Source of the DNA: Gammaproteobacteria bacterium
GTDB taxonomy: Bacteria; Pseudomonadota; Gammaproteobacteria; UBA4575
Direction of reading: 5' to 3'
DNA length: 64,000 nt
NCBI GenBank assembly: GCA_033344735.1
Contig: JAWPMW010000001.1
Coordinates: 620,001-684,000 of the forward strand
In this document: piece by piece, positions 40,391-48,416 of the stretch
Layout: every line of letters begins with the position of its first letter
Numbering within the stretch: the first letter of the stretch is position 1
Notes under the pieces: generated by a model
What the model was told of the DNA's origin: nothing
Databases searched by the model: none
Seen by the model: the letters and a program-made list of their open reading frames with translations, nothing else
Made by a program: the position numbers and the translations under genes

Positions 40391-40759
40391 ATGAGTCAAC
40401 GAATAACAAGATCATATAAGGATCCATATAGAGATAAAAGCATGTCTTGGCAAAAGCGCTGGAAAGATTATGACGAAGGATTAATTATTTGTTGGGAAAA
40501 TGGGAAAGAACTTCGAAAGAAAAAGCCGGAGTTAGCCAAAAAAGCTAAAAATGGAGAATTACCGAAATTAGTTTGGAAGGGTGGTGTTGATGAAGAAACA
40601 AAAGCAAGTAAAAAGTACGGTTCACTAAAATATTTAGCTGTGTGGCAAGGATTGCGAGGAGATGACTTAAATATAGATTTAGATGAAGAGCCTGAATTGG
40701 TCTGTTCTAAAACAAAGACGATGGTTATCTTTACTAACGACATAAAAAAGTTATGGTGA
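40391..40759 (+). CDS. Hypothetical Lys-rich protein
   Basis: About 122 residues, charged, with no membrane segment or signal. It has Trp-rich early segments (SWQKRWKDYDEGLIICWENG), a Lys run (LRKKKPELAKKAKNGELPKL) and a more ordered end (LKYLAVWQGLRGDDLNIDLD, MVIFTNDIKKLW). Not recognised. It may start at the ATG at 40391 or at a GTG at 40379. It lies 24 bases before the exonuclease-BRCT gene and is probably co-transcribed with it. Confidence 0.6.
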   Translation: MSQRITRSYKDPYRDKSMSWQKRWKDYDEGLIICWENGKELRKKKPELAKKAKNGELPKLVWKGGVDEETKASKKYGSLKYLAVWQGLRGDDLNIDLDEEPELVCSKTKTMVIFTNDIKKLW

Positions 40760-40783
40760 TAACTTAAATTTGGAACGAGTATA

Positions 40784-41647
40784 ATGAATTTTGTAGCAAT
40801 TGATGTCGAAACAGCTAACGCAGATATGGCTTCGATCTGTCAAGTTGGAATTGCGAAATATGTAAATAATAAACTAGTCGAAGAATGGTCATCACTTATC
40901 GATCCAGAAGATTACTTTGATTATTTTAATATAAAAGTTCACGGAATCACTGAGAAAAATGTTGTTGGAAGTCCTATATTCCCAAAAGTTGTCGACAAAC
41001 TTGACTATTTTCTAACTGAAAATATTTGTGTTAGCCACACTCATTTTGATCGTGTGTCAATTTCTCGCGCATTGAATAAATATGATTATCCAGAGATAGG
41101 TGCAATTTGGTTGGATTCTGCAATGGTAGCACGCAGAACTTGGACAGAATTTTCTCGCAATGGTTATGGACTTTCTAATGTATGCGACAAAATTGGATAT
41201 AAGTTTAAACATCATGATGCTCTTGAAGATGCTAAAGCAGCAGCTCATATCCTTATGGCTGCTGTTGAAGTAACTGGATTAGATTTAGAGTCATGGTTAA
41301 AAAGAGTCAAGCAGCCATTAGGCTCTGTTGATGGATCTAGTGCAAGAGATGGAGATACTCAAGGCAAATACTATGGTGAGGTGATAGCGTTTACGGGCGC
41401 ACTTCAAATTCCACGTAGAGAAGCGGCTGATATAGCTGCAAGCATAGGCTGCTCAGTAACTTCTACTGTAACCAAGACAACAAGTATATTAGTGGTTGGA
41501 GATCAGGATCTATCGAAGTTATCAGGTTATAAAAAGAGTTCTAAGCATCGTAAAGCAGAGCAGCTAATTAGAGACGGTCAAAAAATTCGTATTATTAAAG
41601 AAACTGATTTTAAAGAGTTAGTGAGGATTGCTCATAATGATAGCTAG
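40784..41647 (+). CDS. DnaQ-type 3'-5' exonuclease with C-terminal BRCT domain
   Basis: 287 residues. Exonuclease motifs: FVAIDVETANAD (Exo I, Asp and Glu), CVSHTHFDRVSI (Exo II) and HHDALEDAKAAAHIL (Exo III with His and Asp). From about residue 200 a BRCT domain follows: GEVIAFTGALQIPRREAADI and TSILVVGDQDLSKL. This pairing resembles the polymerase III epsilon-like exonucleases found on accessory elements. Likely substrate is single-stranded or nicked DNA. It sits in its own small cassette between the paired C-run motifs at 40180 and 41798. Confidence 0.85.
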   Translation: MNFVAIDVETANADMASICQVGIAKYVNNKLVEEWSSLIDPEDYFDYFNIKVHGITEKNVVGSPIFPKVVDKLDYFLTENICVSHTHFDRVSISRALNKYDYPEIGAIWLDSAMVARRTWTEFSRNGYGLSNVCDKIGYKFKHHDALEDAKAAAHILMAAVEVTGLDLESWLKRVKQPLGSVDGSSARDGDTQGKYYGEVIAFTGALQIPRREAADIAASIGCSVTSTVTKTTSILVVGDQDLSKLSGYKKSSKHRKAEQLIRDGQKIRIIKETDFKELVRIAHNDS

Positions 41648-42093
41648 CTAATAAGGCAACTTACAATTGAAATTTAATTAACTAACCACTTTTATTATGA
41701 AAGTAGACATTCATCAATTTGATAGACTACTCAACAATCGAATTGAGTAACTAAGTGATTGAATGAATTTAAAGAGTAGGGTGGTGTTTTTTTAAAGTGC
41801 CCCAAAGAATGTCCCCAAATTTAGCTGGCTAAAAAAATGACTGCTTTTGTCACAAAAGTGCTCGTTCAGGTGTTGAATGTCTTCAAATTGTGCATTTTTT
41901 ATTAGCATTACATTAAATTCCTAGATTTCCTTCCATTTACGAGGAATGTTGATTTCGTATATTAGTATAAAAAATAAGCATATCTTGATGTTATTATGAA
42001 TCTAGGTTAGTTAGTATTTAGTTATGATTATCTATTACTAGATTACTAGATTGTTAGATTAATAACTCTGAAAAACTTTTTGTGGTTTCTACT
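41648..42093. other. Intergenic region with cassette-boundary motif, no gene seen
   Basis: About 445 bases. It has GTAGGGTGGTG near 41776 and the paired motif at 41798-41816, then a very AT-rich stretch that presumably contains the promoter of the symporter operon. I see no open frame that I would support. Confidence 0.45.
41798..41816. repeat. Paired TGCCCC/GTCCCC motif (cassette boundary candidate)
   Basis: TGCCCC and GTCCCC with 9 bases between the C-runs, preceded about 20 bases upstream by GTAGGGTGGTG. It lies between the exonuclease and symporter cassettes. The related 45784 site closes the symporter cassette on the other side. Confidence 0.4.
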
Positions 42094-42291
42094 ATGCGAC
42101 GAATTTATTTTATAGTTTTTTTTATAATATCATTATGCTTATTTGGCTCTTCTTTAGTGCTGTCTCCAGGTGTATTTACACCAACTCTTTTTGGGCTTCC
42201 AAGAACATTGTGGTCTGGGATAATAATATCTTTATTATTTCTATTATTAGTCGTCATTGCATCATTTTCAGTTAAGGAGAAAGGAGAATGA
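42094..42291 (+). CDS. Small two-helix membrane protein paired with the symporter
   Basis: About 65 residues: helix 1 IYFIVFFIISLCLFGSSLVL, a short loop SPGVFTPTLFGLPRTLW, helix 2 IIISLLFLLLVVIASF, then charged residues. The PTLFGLP loop recalls the DUF3311-type partners of some Na+/solute symporters. It overlaps the symporter gene by 4 bases (ATGA). ATG at 42094 is favoured over GTG at 42082. Probably an accessory subunit. Confidence 0.68.
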   Translation: MRRIYFIVFFIISLCLFGSSLVLSPGVFTPTLFGLPRTLWSGIIISLLFLLLVVIASFSVKEKGE

Positions 42292-43727
42292 GTAATGATT
42301 TGTATATCGCAATATCTATAGTAGGTGGCATATATATTCTTGGATTAATTTACTGCTCATATAGGGGCAGAAAAGAATTATCTGAGGAAAAGAAAACCAA
42401 TAGTAGTGCGTTTATGAGTATTGGATCTGGAATAGGGCCGATTCTAGGATTTTTAACATTTGCAGCTACTTTATTTAGTACATTTACATTAATGGGAATA
42501 CCCAATTTTTTTAGGACTCATGGCGTAGGGACTTGGATATTTTTAGGTGTTACAGATGTAGCGATGGGATTTGTGATCTTATGGTTTGGAATAAAATTAC
42601 ATAAAAAAATAAATACAACTGAGTATACAAGCGTATCTAAATTTCTAAACCAATCTTACGGTGGTCAAATAGCTGGATTTGTTTATATGGCCACTATCTT
42701 TATATTTTTACTACCATATGTTGCTATTCAAATTCGTGGTATTGGTGTTTTCTTAGAAGCTGTAGTTCCACTAGGCTATAGCAAGGATTTTTGGATGATT
42801 GCTATTGTTTTTTCAATGTTAATTTATAGTGCTATAGGTGGATTGAAAGCTATAATTTATAGTGATGCTATCCAAGGCGTTGTTCTACTCGTCTTAACAT
42901 GGATTGTTGCAAGCGTATGTTTGAGTAATAGTGGTGGAGTTTTAAACCTTTTTGAAGAAGTTAAAATAAGTGAAGAAGCTCTGTTATCTACGCCAGGACC
43001 TAAAGGTTTATTTACAGTGCAGTTCTTAATTGTATCTTTTATCACTATTCTTCTAATGCCATTATCCCAGCCTCAACTTACAAATAGAATTGCTTATATG
43101 AGGTCGACATCAGATCTAAAAACAATGGCTATAGCTGTTGCACTTTTTTCATTGGTTGTGATTCTGCCTACAATTATTATTGGATTCTATGGTTCTGTAA
43201 ATTATTCTGAACTAAGCGCAGGAGATTTTATTGGCAAAGTATTGGTAAAAGATCAAATAGCCGTAATTGGCGCAATTTCTATTGTAGGTTTGATTGCGGC
43301 AGCAATGTCAACTTCGGATTCTATCTTATTTGCGTTAGGGACAGAACTCAAAGAGAGTATTTTTAAAAAATTAAATAATTCCGAATTTTATGTATTATTA
43401 ATGATAGTTGCTTTTAGCGGTTTAGCATATCTCCTAGCTAAGAATGAAGGGATAACTGATCTTGTTTTGCTAGCACGCTTAAGTTTTGCAGGAACTGCCT
43501 TAATAGCACCAATGGTGATTTGTGCAATATATTCAGATGATGACCGCTCCAATTTAGGGTGGGAAGTACCAATCGCATCGCTTTTTATTGTTGCTCTATT
43601 CTTGTTGCATGTTTTTGGGTTTGGACCGAATCAGTTAATTGGCCTTAGAATTGATTTAGCATTATTGATAATTGTTTCTATTTATGTTTTTTCAATCTAT
43701 AACTTAAAAATATTTTTAAGAAAATGA
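42288..43727 (+). CDS. Sodium/solute symporter (SSS) family protein
   Basis: 479 residues with about thirteen helices and a conserved early segment, SIGSGIGPILGFLTFAATLF, followed by FSTFTLMGIPNFF. The core ALIYSAIGGLKAIIYSDAIQ region and the helix 8 region GLIAAAMSTSDSILFALGTE, with its serine-rich Na+ site, are typical of SSS. Cargo unknown; relatives carry monocarboxylates, proline, pantothenate or similar. It is second in a four-gene operon that ends in a nicotinamidase, so nicotinate, nicotinamide or a related amide is one candidate cargo. This is inference from context only. Confidence 0.85.
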   Translation: MSNDLYIAISIVGGIYILGLIYCSYRGRKELSEEKKTNSSAFMSIGSGIGPILGFLTFAATLFSTFTLMGIPNFFRTHGVGTWIFLGVTDVAMGFVILWFGIKLHKKINTTEYTSVSKFLNQSYGGQIAGFVYMATIFIFLLPYVAIQIRGIGVFLEAVVPLGYSKDFWMIAIVFSMLIYSAIGGLKAIIYSDAIQGVVLLVLTWIVASVCLSNSGGVLNLFEEVKISEEALLSTPGPKGLFTVQFLIVSFITILLMPLSQPQLTNRIAYMRSTSDLKTMAIAVALFSLVVILPTIIIGFYGSVNYSELSAGDFIGKVLVKDQIAVIGAISIVGLIAAAMSTSDSILFALGTELKESIFKKLNNSEFYVLLMIVAFSGLAYLLAKNEGITDLVLLARLSFAGTALIAPMVICAIYSDDDRSNLGWEVPIASLFIVALFLLHVFGFGPNQLIGLRIDLALLIIVSIYVFSIYNLKIFLRK

Positions 43728-45079
43728 ATAAAGAAGACTTAAGCTACAAGTTATTTGATAAAATATTACAGTCATCTTCTAAGTATGGTCTAAGATTTAG
43801 CATCTTAGTTATATCGGTTATTTCAGCAACGGTTTTAGTTTGGCCTGGAGCTATAATAGAGATTGTTGATGACAATGATAAATTGTATGTAGCTCTTCTC
43901 ATATATGTATTCGCAATCTTTCTTTTTTACTTACTTTATGATGCTACAAAGAGGTATTTTCAACCTATAACGGTCCCTAGAAAGCCAAAAGTGTGTGTGT
44001 TTATTCCGGCAAATAACAAAAGTGCAAGAGGAGATGCTCTCCTTCAGGTTGCAGGCTTTGAGGCTGCGAAGTTGAAATATAATAATTTAGATATTGAGCA
44101 ATTAGATTCTTCAAAACCAGATTGGATGCATAAACTTGAAGATATGATCTTTAACACTAAACCGAATGAGCCAATCTGGATCATAATTACAATGAGTAAA
44201 TATGGAGCTGAGGCACGTGAACTTATTGAGTCATACACGAAAAAAGATGAAAGATTAAGAGAAAGATTAACAGTAATTTTTACAGTTACTTCATCTAGAT
44301 TTGAAACAACAGATAGAAAAAATTTATTCAGAATATTTGTTGATGGAGAAAAAGAAATAAGTGCAATATATGAATTCATTAAATTAACTAAAGATATTGA
44401 CAGCTTAGATGAGATAATTTGTTATAAAAACAATTCAAATTATGGGGAAGATGCATATAAAAAACTAAGTTCATTGCTTCCAGGCTCAATTAATTTAACA
44501 CCTTGTAATAAAGACAACATTTCAGAAGCTCTAGAGCAGTCTACAGCAAAGATTGTTATAGCTATAGCATATGATGAAGACTTGATTGTGTTATTTGATA
44601 CGCTGTATAAAAATGAATTTGTAGGAACGCTAATTGGAACAACGCCAATGTCTGTTCCAGATTGGCAAAAGTTATTTCTTATTAATAAAAATATGCTTGA
44701 TGTTTATCATACTGCAGTGTCTGGCTATGAGGATGATCCTGAGTTCGAAGAAAGACTAAGGCCAATTAATTTTCAATACATAACTGATTCAAATAAAGTT
44801 GGTACTCCAATATTTGACTCTAATACAATAAGAGAAATGGCATTGGATGATGCTTATGAGTCTTACTCTGAAATTGAAAATAATTATGTTTCTGCATTTT
44901 GTGAAGATTGTATTCGTTTGATAAATATGGCTACAAAAAAAGGACACCCAACATTATATAAGCTACTCAATGATCCTAGTTGTGATGAAGAGAGACGTGG
45001 GTTGACGTTATTGCGAGACTTGGACTTTGGAGTTACAGGTGATGCTCATGTTGATGTTTATATAAAAAAGCTAAAGTAA
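43724..45079 (+). CDS. Membrane-tethered PBP1-like (Leu/Ile/Val receptor fold) protein
   Basis: 451 residues. Two helices near the N-terminus (about 22-42 and 50-70) are followed by basic residues (TKRYF, PRKPK), so the large domain is predicted to be cytoplasmic. From residue 85 or so it resembles a family 6 periplasmic-binding fold: KVCVFIPANNKSARGDAL, a GFEAAKLKYNN helix, IWIIITMSKYGAEARELIES, and DEIICYKNNSNYGEDAYKKL. A cytoplasmic, membrane-bound binding domain next to a symporter is unusual and suggests a sensor or cargo-gated partner. It overlaps the symporter stop by 4 bases. I do not recognise an established family name. Confidence 0.6.
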   Translation: MNKEDLSYKLFDKILQSSSKYGLRFSILVISVISATVLVWPGAIIEIVDDNDKLYVALLIYVFAIFLFYLLYDATKRYFQPITVPRKPKVCVFIPANNKSARGDALLQVAGFEAAKLKYNNLDIEQLDSSKPDWMHKLEDMIFNTKPNEPIWIIITMSKYGAEARELIESYTKKDERLRERLTVIFTVTSSRFETTDRKNLFRIFVDGEKEISAIYEFIKLTKDIDSLDEIICYKNNSNYGEDAYKKLSSLLPGSINLTPCNKDNISEALEQSTAKIVIAIAYDEDLIVLFDTLYKNEFVGTLIGTTPMSVPDWQKLFLINKNMLDVYHTAVSGYEDDPEFEERLRPINFQYITDSNKVGTPIFDSNTIREMALDDAYESYSEIENNYVSAFCEDCIRLINMATKKGHPTLYKLLNDPSCDEERRGLTLLRDLDFGVTGDAHVDVYIKKLK

Positions 45080-45091
45080 AGTATTTATAAA

Positions 45092-45652
45092 ATGACAATA
45101 GCTTTAATTATTATAGATTATCAAGAGGATTTCTGTGAAGGTGGTGCATTACCTGTAAAAGGTGCACGTTCACTATTAGATAGGATTAACAATTCAATTA
45201 ACTACGCATTAAATAAACACTGGGAAATAATCTTCACAAGAGATTGGCATCCAATAACACATAGTTCATTTGCCGAGTACGGCGGTCCTTGGCCAGTTCA
45301 CTGCGTCATGCATTCAGATGGAGCTAAATTTATTAAAGGGGTATATGTTCCTACTACAAGTACAGTGATTTCTAAGGGTTGTTCAGAAGAAGGAATGGGG
45401 TACTCTCCATTTGAAAACAAGGAATTAGTCTCTCTAATAAGTGAAAAGAAAATTAGTTCGATTATTTGCTGTGGCGTGGCATTAGAATTTTGTGTTAGAG
45501 CTACTTGTATTGATGCTAGAGATGCTGGATTGGATGTTACTTTGTGTGAGGATACGATAGCATCTATATCAGATGGTGTGGATGCAAATAAAGTTTGGAA
45601 TGAGATATCAGTTAACGGATGTAATATTGTAAAGACCATTTCAGATATTTAA
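45092..45652 (+). CDS. pncA: Nicotinamidase (PncA-like) of the isochorismatase superfamily
   Basis: 186 residues. Catalytic triad Asp9 (LIIIDYQEDF), Lys95 (VISKGCSEE) and Cys134 (GVALEFCVRATCIDA). Metal ligands Asp51, His53 and His57 in TRDWHPITHSSF, with His70 in GPWPVH a further candidate. These match nicotinamidase better than isochorismatase, which lacks the metal site. Reaction: nicotinamide to nicotinate and ammonia, the first step of NAD salvage. It starts 12 bases after the PBP1-like gene. No pncB or nadD is in the window. Its place on a mobile cassette, 1.5 kb from a SIR2 gene, is noteworthy. Confidence 0.86.
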   Translation: MTIALIIIDYQEDFCEGGALPVKGARSLLDRINNSINYALNKHWEIIFTRDWHPITHSSFAEYGGPWPVHCVMHSDGAKFIKGVYVPTTSTVISKGCSEEGMGYSPFENKELVSLISEKKISSIICCGVALEFCVRATCIDARDAGLDVTLCEDTIASISDGVDANKVWNEISVNGCNIVKTISDI

Positions 45653-45783
45653 AAAATCAAGTGAAATGTCTCTATTTAAGCGCTTAGATAAGTTTTGCTT
45701 ATTAGTTTGTTGTGATTCCCTCAATTGAATTGAATCATTAAGTCTTTGATCTCATAGTGAGTTAGGGTTGATGGTGTACTATA

Positions 45784-45801
45784 TGCCCCCTAATGTGCCC
45801 C
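45784..45801. repeat. Paired TGCCCC motif (cassette boundary candidate)
   Basis: TGCCCCC and TGCCCC, 12 bases apart start to start. It marks the end of the symporter/nicotinamidase cassette and is the closest match to the repeats next to the integrase at 54330-54358. Confidence 0.45.
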
Positions 45802-45822
45802 AATTAACTTTAATCTGTAATT

Positions 45823-46203
45823 ATGATGAAATTCATAACTTTTATTACACTATTATTTTTTAGTTATCCTTTGTTTTCTACTGAATTTAATGTAGGTACA
45901 AGTTCAGTGCGTTCTGCCTATGATGGTGACAGCTTCAATATCGCTTTTAGATTAGCTCATATAGATGCTCCTGAGATAAAAGGTAAGTGTGAGCATGAGA
46001 AAATACTTGCAATCCAATCGAGAAACTTTGTTAGGCATTATTTTAAAGAGAATAAAAAGATTCAGCTTAAGGTGGTCACTGTGGGAAAATACGGTCGACC
46101 TATTGTAGAGGTGAGGGCGGAATCTGGTTATCTCAATCAGTTGCTTTTAGATAAAGGATTGGCGCGTCCTTATGATGGTAGTAGGAAAAGTTGGTGTGAA
46201 TAG
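45823..46203 (+). CDS. Secreted thermonuclease-like (SNase) protein
   Basis: 126 residues: a signal peptide (ITFITLLFFSYPLFS) and an OB-fold SNase core. Motifs seen are RSAYDGDSFNIAFRLAHIDA with the Asp and Arg of the active site, EIKGKCEHEKILAIQSRNF, VTVGKYGRPIVEV with the second Arg, and LLLDKGLARPYDG. It should cleave DNA and RNA outside the cytoplasm, Ca-dependent in well studied relatives. It is short compared with the staphylococcal enzyme (149 residues mature). It stands alone at the head of the next cassette. Confidence 0.85.
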   Translation: MMKFITFITLLFFSYPLFSTEFNVGTSSVRSAYDGDSFNIAFRLAHIDAPEIKGKCEHEKILAIQSRNFVRHYFKENKKIQLKVVTVGKYGRPIVEVRAESGYLNQLLLDKGLARPYDGSRKSWCE

Positions 46204-46242
46204 ATAAATTCACTATTTATGTATATGACTGCTAACGGCACA

Positions 46243-46920
46243 TTACAAGTCTAATGCGTATGCCATTGGATTTGTATTAGCTGCTTGCAGTGAATTTGTA
46301 ATTAAATGCAAACAACTAATTAAGCCCCATAAAGCTAAAGGACCTTCTGCAGCAATTCCGAGATATTGTTGCGAACTAATAAAGATTCCTGAATCAATCA
46401 CTAGAATACCGGCAATATTTGGCTCTTCTTGTAAGTGCTTTTGAATTGTCTCGATATTCTTCCAGCCAGTGTATGAAGCTATGAAGAGAGGAGTTTCTAG
46501 TGTAGGGGCCATACCCATTACCATTGTAGTTCCGAAATTTCTTTTCAATGGTGCAAGTTGAGATGCTGTGGAGCATGCTTGCTCCCATTGTGATGAAATG
46601 TCAGATTTCACTTCAATTACTGCTGCCACACTTTCAGCTAAATACAATCTTGATTGAATGTTACCAACTGTGGGTAAAGTCGGAGAAAATGGATATTCAA
46701 CAACTACATCTAGCTGGCCACTTTTATTGCCTGAAGAGTCAGTGGCTTCCCCTGTTCCAAATCTATATACGGGTGGTAAAACTTTTGAAAGAAATTCATC
46801 TATAAAAGCTTCTCTTTCTCCTCCTTTTGTACAGGATGACATAGTAGCATTTGCTTGATACACACCATTAAGTATCGTTTGAATTCCAGCTAATCTTTGC
46901 GCAATGTGATTATTTCTCAT
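46243..46920 (-). CDS. DUF6602-like putative PD-(D/E)XK nuclease
   Basis: 225 residues. The segment SGQLDVVVEYPFSP followed about 35 residues later by VAAVIEVKSDISSQWEQA gives the D-x(n)-E-V-K pattern of restriction-type nucleases. The early GGEREAFIDEFLSKVLPPVYRFGTG matches DUF6602-type proteins. The C-terminal 80 residues are hydrophobic (ALWGLISCLHLITNSL). It points away from the SIR2-HerA pair and shares a 210-base intergenic region with it, as defence accessory genes often do. Catalysis is inferred, not shown. Confidence 0.62.
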   Translation of the reverse strand: MRNNHIAQRLAGIQTILNGVYQANATMSSCTKGGEREAFIDEFLSKVLPPVYRFGTGEATDSSGNKSGQLDVVVEYPFSPTLPTVGNIQSRLYLAESVAAVIEVKSDISSQWEQACSTASQLAPLKRNFGTTMVMGMAPTLETPLFIASYTGWKNIETIQKHLQEEPNIAGILVIDSGIFISSQQYLGIAAEGPLALWGLISCLHLITNSLQAANTNPMAYALDL

Positions 46921-47132
46921 TTTTTACCTATGTTGCATAGAGGTTGAGTCAATAAATTTATTTAATACCGAGAGTCTTTTTTGTGTGAAAGTGACCATTT
47001 GTATGCAATATATATTAGCAAATACAAATATGCTGATCTACAATAGACTTCATAGTCTGCTAACGACTTGAAGCAGAAATATATATTAAGTCAGGTCCAC
47101 AAATTTCATCAAAGTAATATGAAGGAATGCGC

Positions 47133-48416
47133 GTGACACAAAATACTATTCATAATCCTGACCATTACATGTCTGATGTGCGACAAATTTTGTCGCAAGG
47201 GAAAAAACGCATCGGCTTACTAATAGGTGCAGGTGCACCAGTATCTGTCAAAATTGATCAAGAAGGTAAATTAAGTAGTCAAGGTAATCCGATTATCCCA
47301 GATGTTATTCATTTAACAGAAGTGGTTATAAATGCTCTTGAGGACAGTGACAAGCAAGTTATTACAACGTTACGCTCTGAACTTGATGATAAACAGAATA
47401 ATATTGAAGGAATTTTGACTAGAGTTCGCAAATTGTCTCAAGCAATTGGGTCTGCGAAAATTCATGGTTTTAATGGTGATGAGTATGGAGAGCTTGCTGA
47501 GAGAATATGCAAACTCATTGGTGAAAGTGTTAATCCTGCGTTACCACAAGAATCCAATCCCTATACAGAATTAGTGTCTTGGGTAGGTGGTATTAATAGA
47601 GAATTTCCAATAGAAATCTTTTCACCTAATTATGATTTGTTGTTAGAGGAAGCATTTGAGCGTGCATTGTTGCCTTATTTTGATGGATTTTCCGGCTCGC
47701 ACAGACCATTTTTTGATCCGGCAAGTATAGCTACTGATAGACTACCTGCACGTTGGTCACGTCTCTGGAAAATTCATGGTTCGCTAGGCTGGGATATTTC
47801 AGATAACACCGTAATTCGAACAGGAAACCGCAATGCCACCAAACTGATATTTCCGGACCATCTTAAATACGACCAGATTACCCGCCAACCTTATTCAGCT
47901 CTATTTGAGCGCTTAAAAATCTTTCTTACAACTCCAGATAGTTTATTAATTTGCACAGGATTCTCATTTTTTGACGCACATATAACCGCAGTTCTTGATG
48001 AAGCTCTTGAGGCCAACACACACACATCATTGCTTGCGTTTCAATATGGTGCACTAGCTGAGGAGCAGCAGGCAGTAGATTTAGCAATGAGACGACCAAA
48101 TATGAGCGTTTATGCAAAGGATGGAGCCGTAATATTTGGACTTCGTGGCGATTGGAAACCAGGCGAACCTCCAAGTGATGAATGGTTGAAGATTCGACAA
48201 ACATTTTGGGATACACCATCTGATGAAGGTTCAAATAGCACTTTCTTGTTGGGCGATTTTGCTAAGTTAGCACGCTTTTTTGTTCTTTCTCAAGCTTCTG
48301 AATTTACAGTAAATAGGAACACTGATTTGCCTAAAGAAGATTGTATTGAACCTAATGTTGACGATATTAGTTCTAATTCGAATTTAGAAAATGAAGGTGA
48401 TAATGCTAAGTCATGA
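47133..48416 (+). CDS. SIR2-domain protein of a SIR2-HerA defence pair
   Basis: About 427 residues. NAD-binding and catalytic motifs of the SIR2-like NADase class: GLLIGAGAPVS near the start, FSPNYDLLLEEAFERA, the catalytic His in WKIHGSLGWDIS, and SLLICTGFSFFDAHI. Partnered SIR2 proteins deplete NAD on phage infection when activated. I prefer the GTG at 47133 because GAAGGA sits at the right distance; the ATG at 47127 is too close to it. The C-terminal 60 residues are acidic and low in complexity. It overlaps HerA by 14 bases. Confidence 0.85.
   Translation: MTQNTIHNPDHYMSDVRQILSQGKKRIGLLIGAGAPVSVKIDQEGKLSSQGNPIIPDVIHLTEVVINALEDSDKQVITTLRSELDDKQNNIEGILTRVRKLSQAIGSAKIHGFNGDEYGELAERICKLIGESVNPALPQESNPYTELVSWVGGINREFPIEIFSPNYDLLLEEAFERALLPYFDGFSGSHRPFFDPASIATDRLPARWSRLWKIHGSLGWDISDNTVIRTGNRNATKLIFPDHLKYDQITRQPYSALFERLKIFLTTPDSLLICTGFSFFDAHITAVLDEALEANTHTSLLAFQYGALAEEQQAVDLAMRRPNMSVYAKDGAVIFGLRGDWKPGEPPSDEWLKIRQTFWDTPSDEGSNSTFLLGDFAKLARFFVLSQASEFTVNRNTDLPKEDCIEPNVDDISSNSNLENEGDNAKS

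Noticed and set aside
47127-47132. ATG at 47127 as start of the SIR2 gene
   Set aside because: It abuts the GAAGGA ribosome site; GTG at 47133 has proper spacing.
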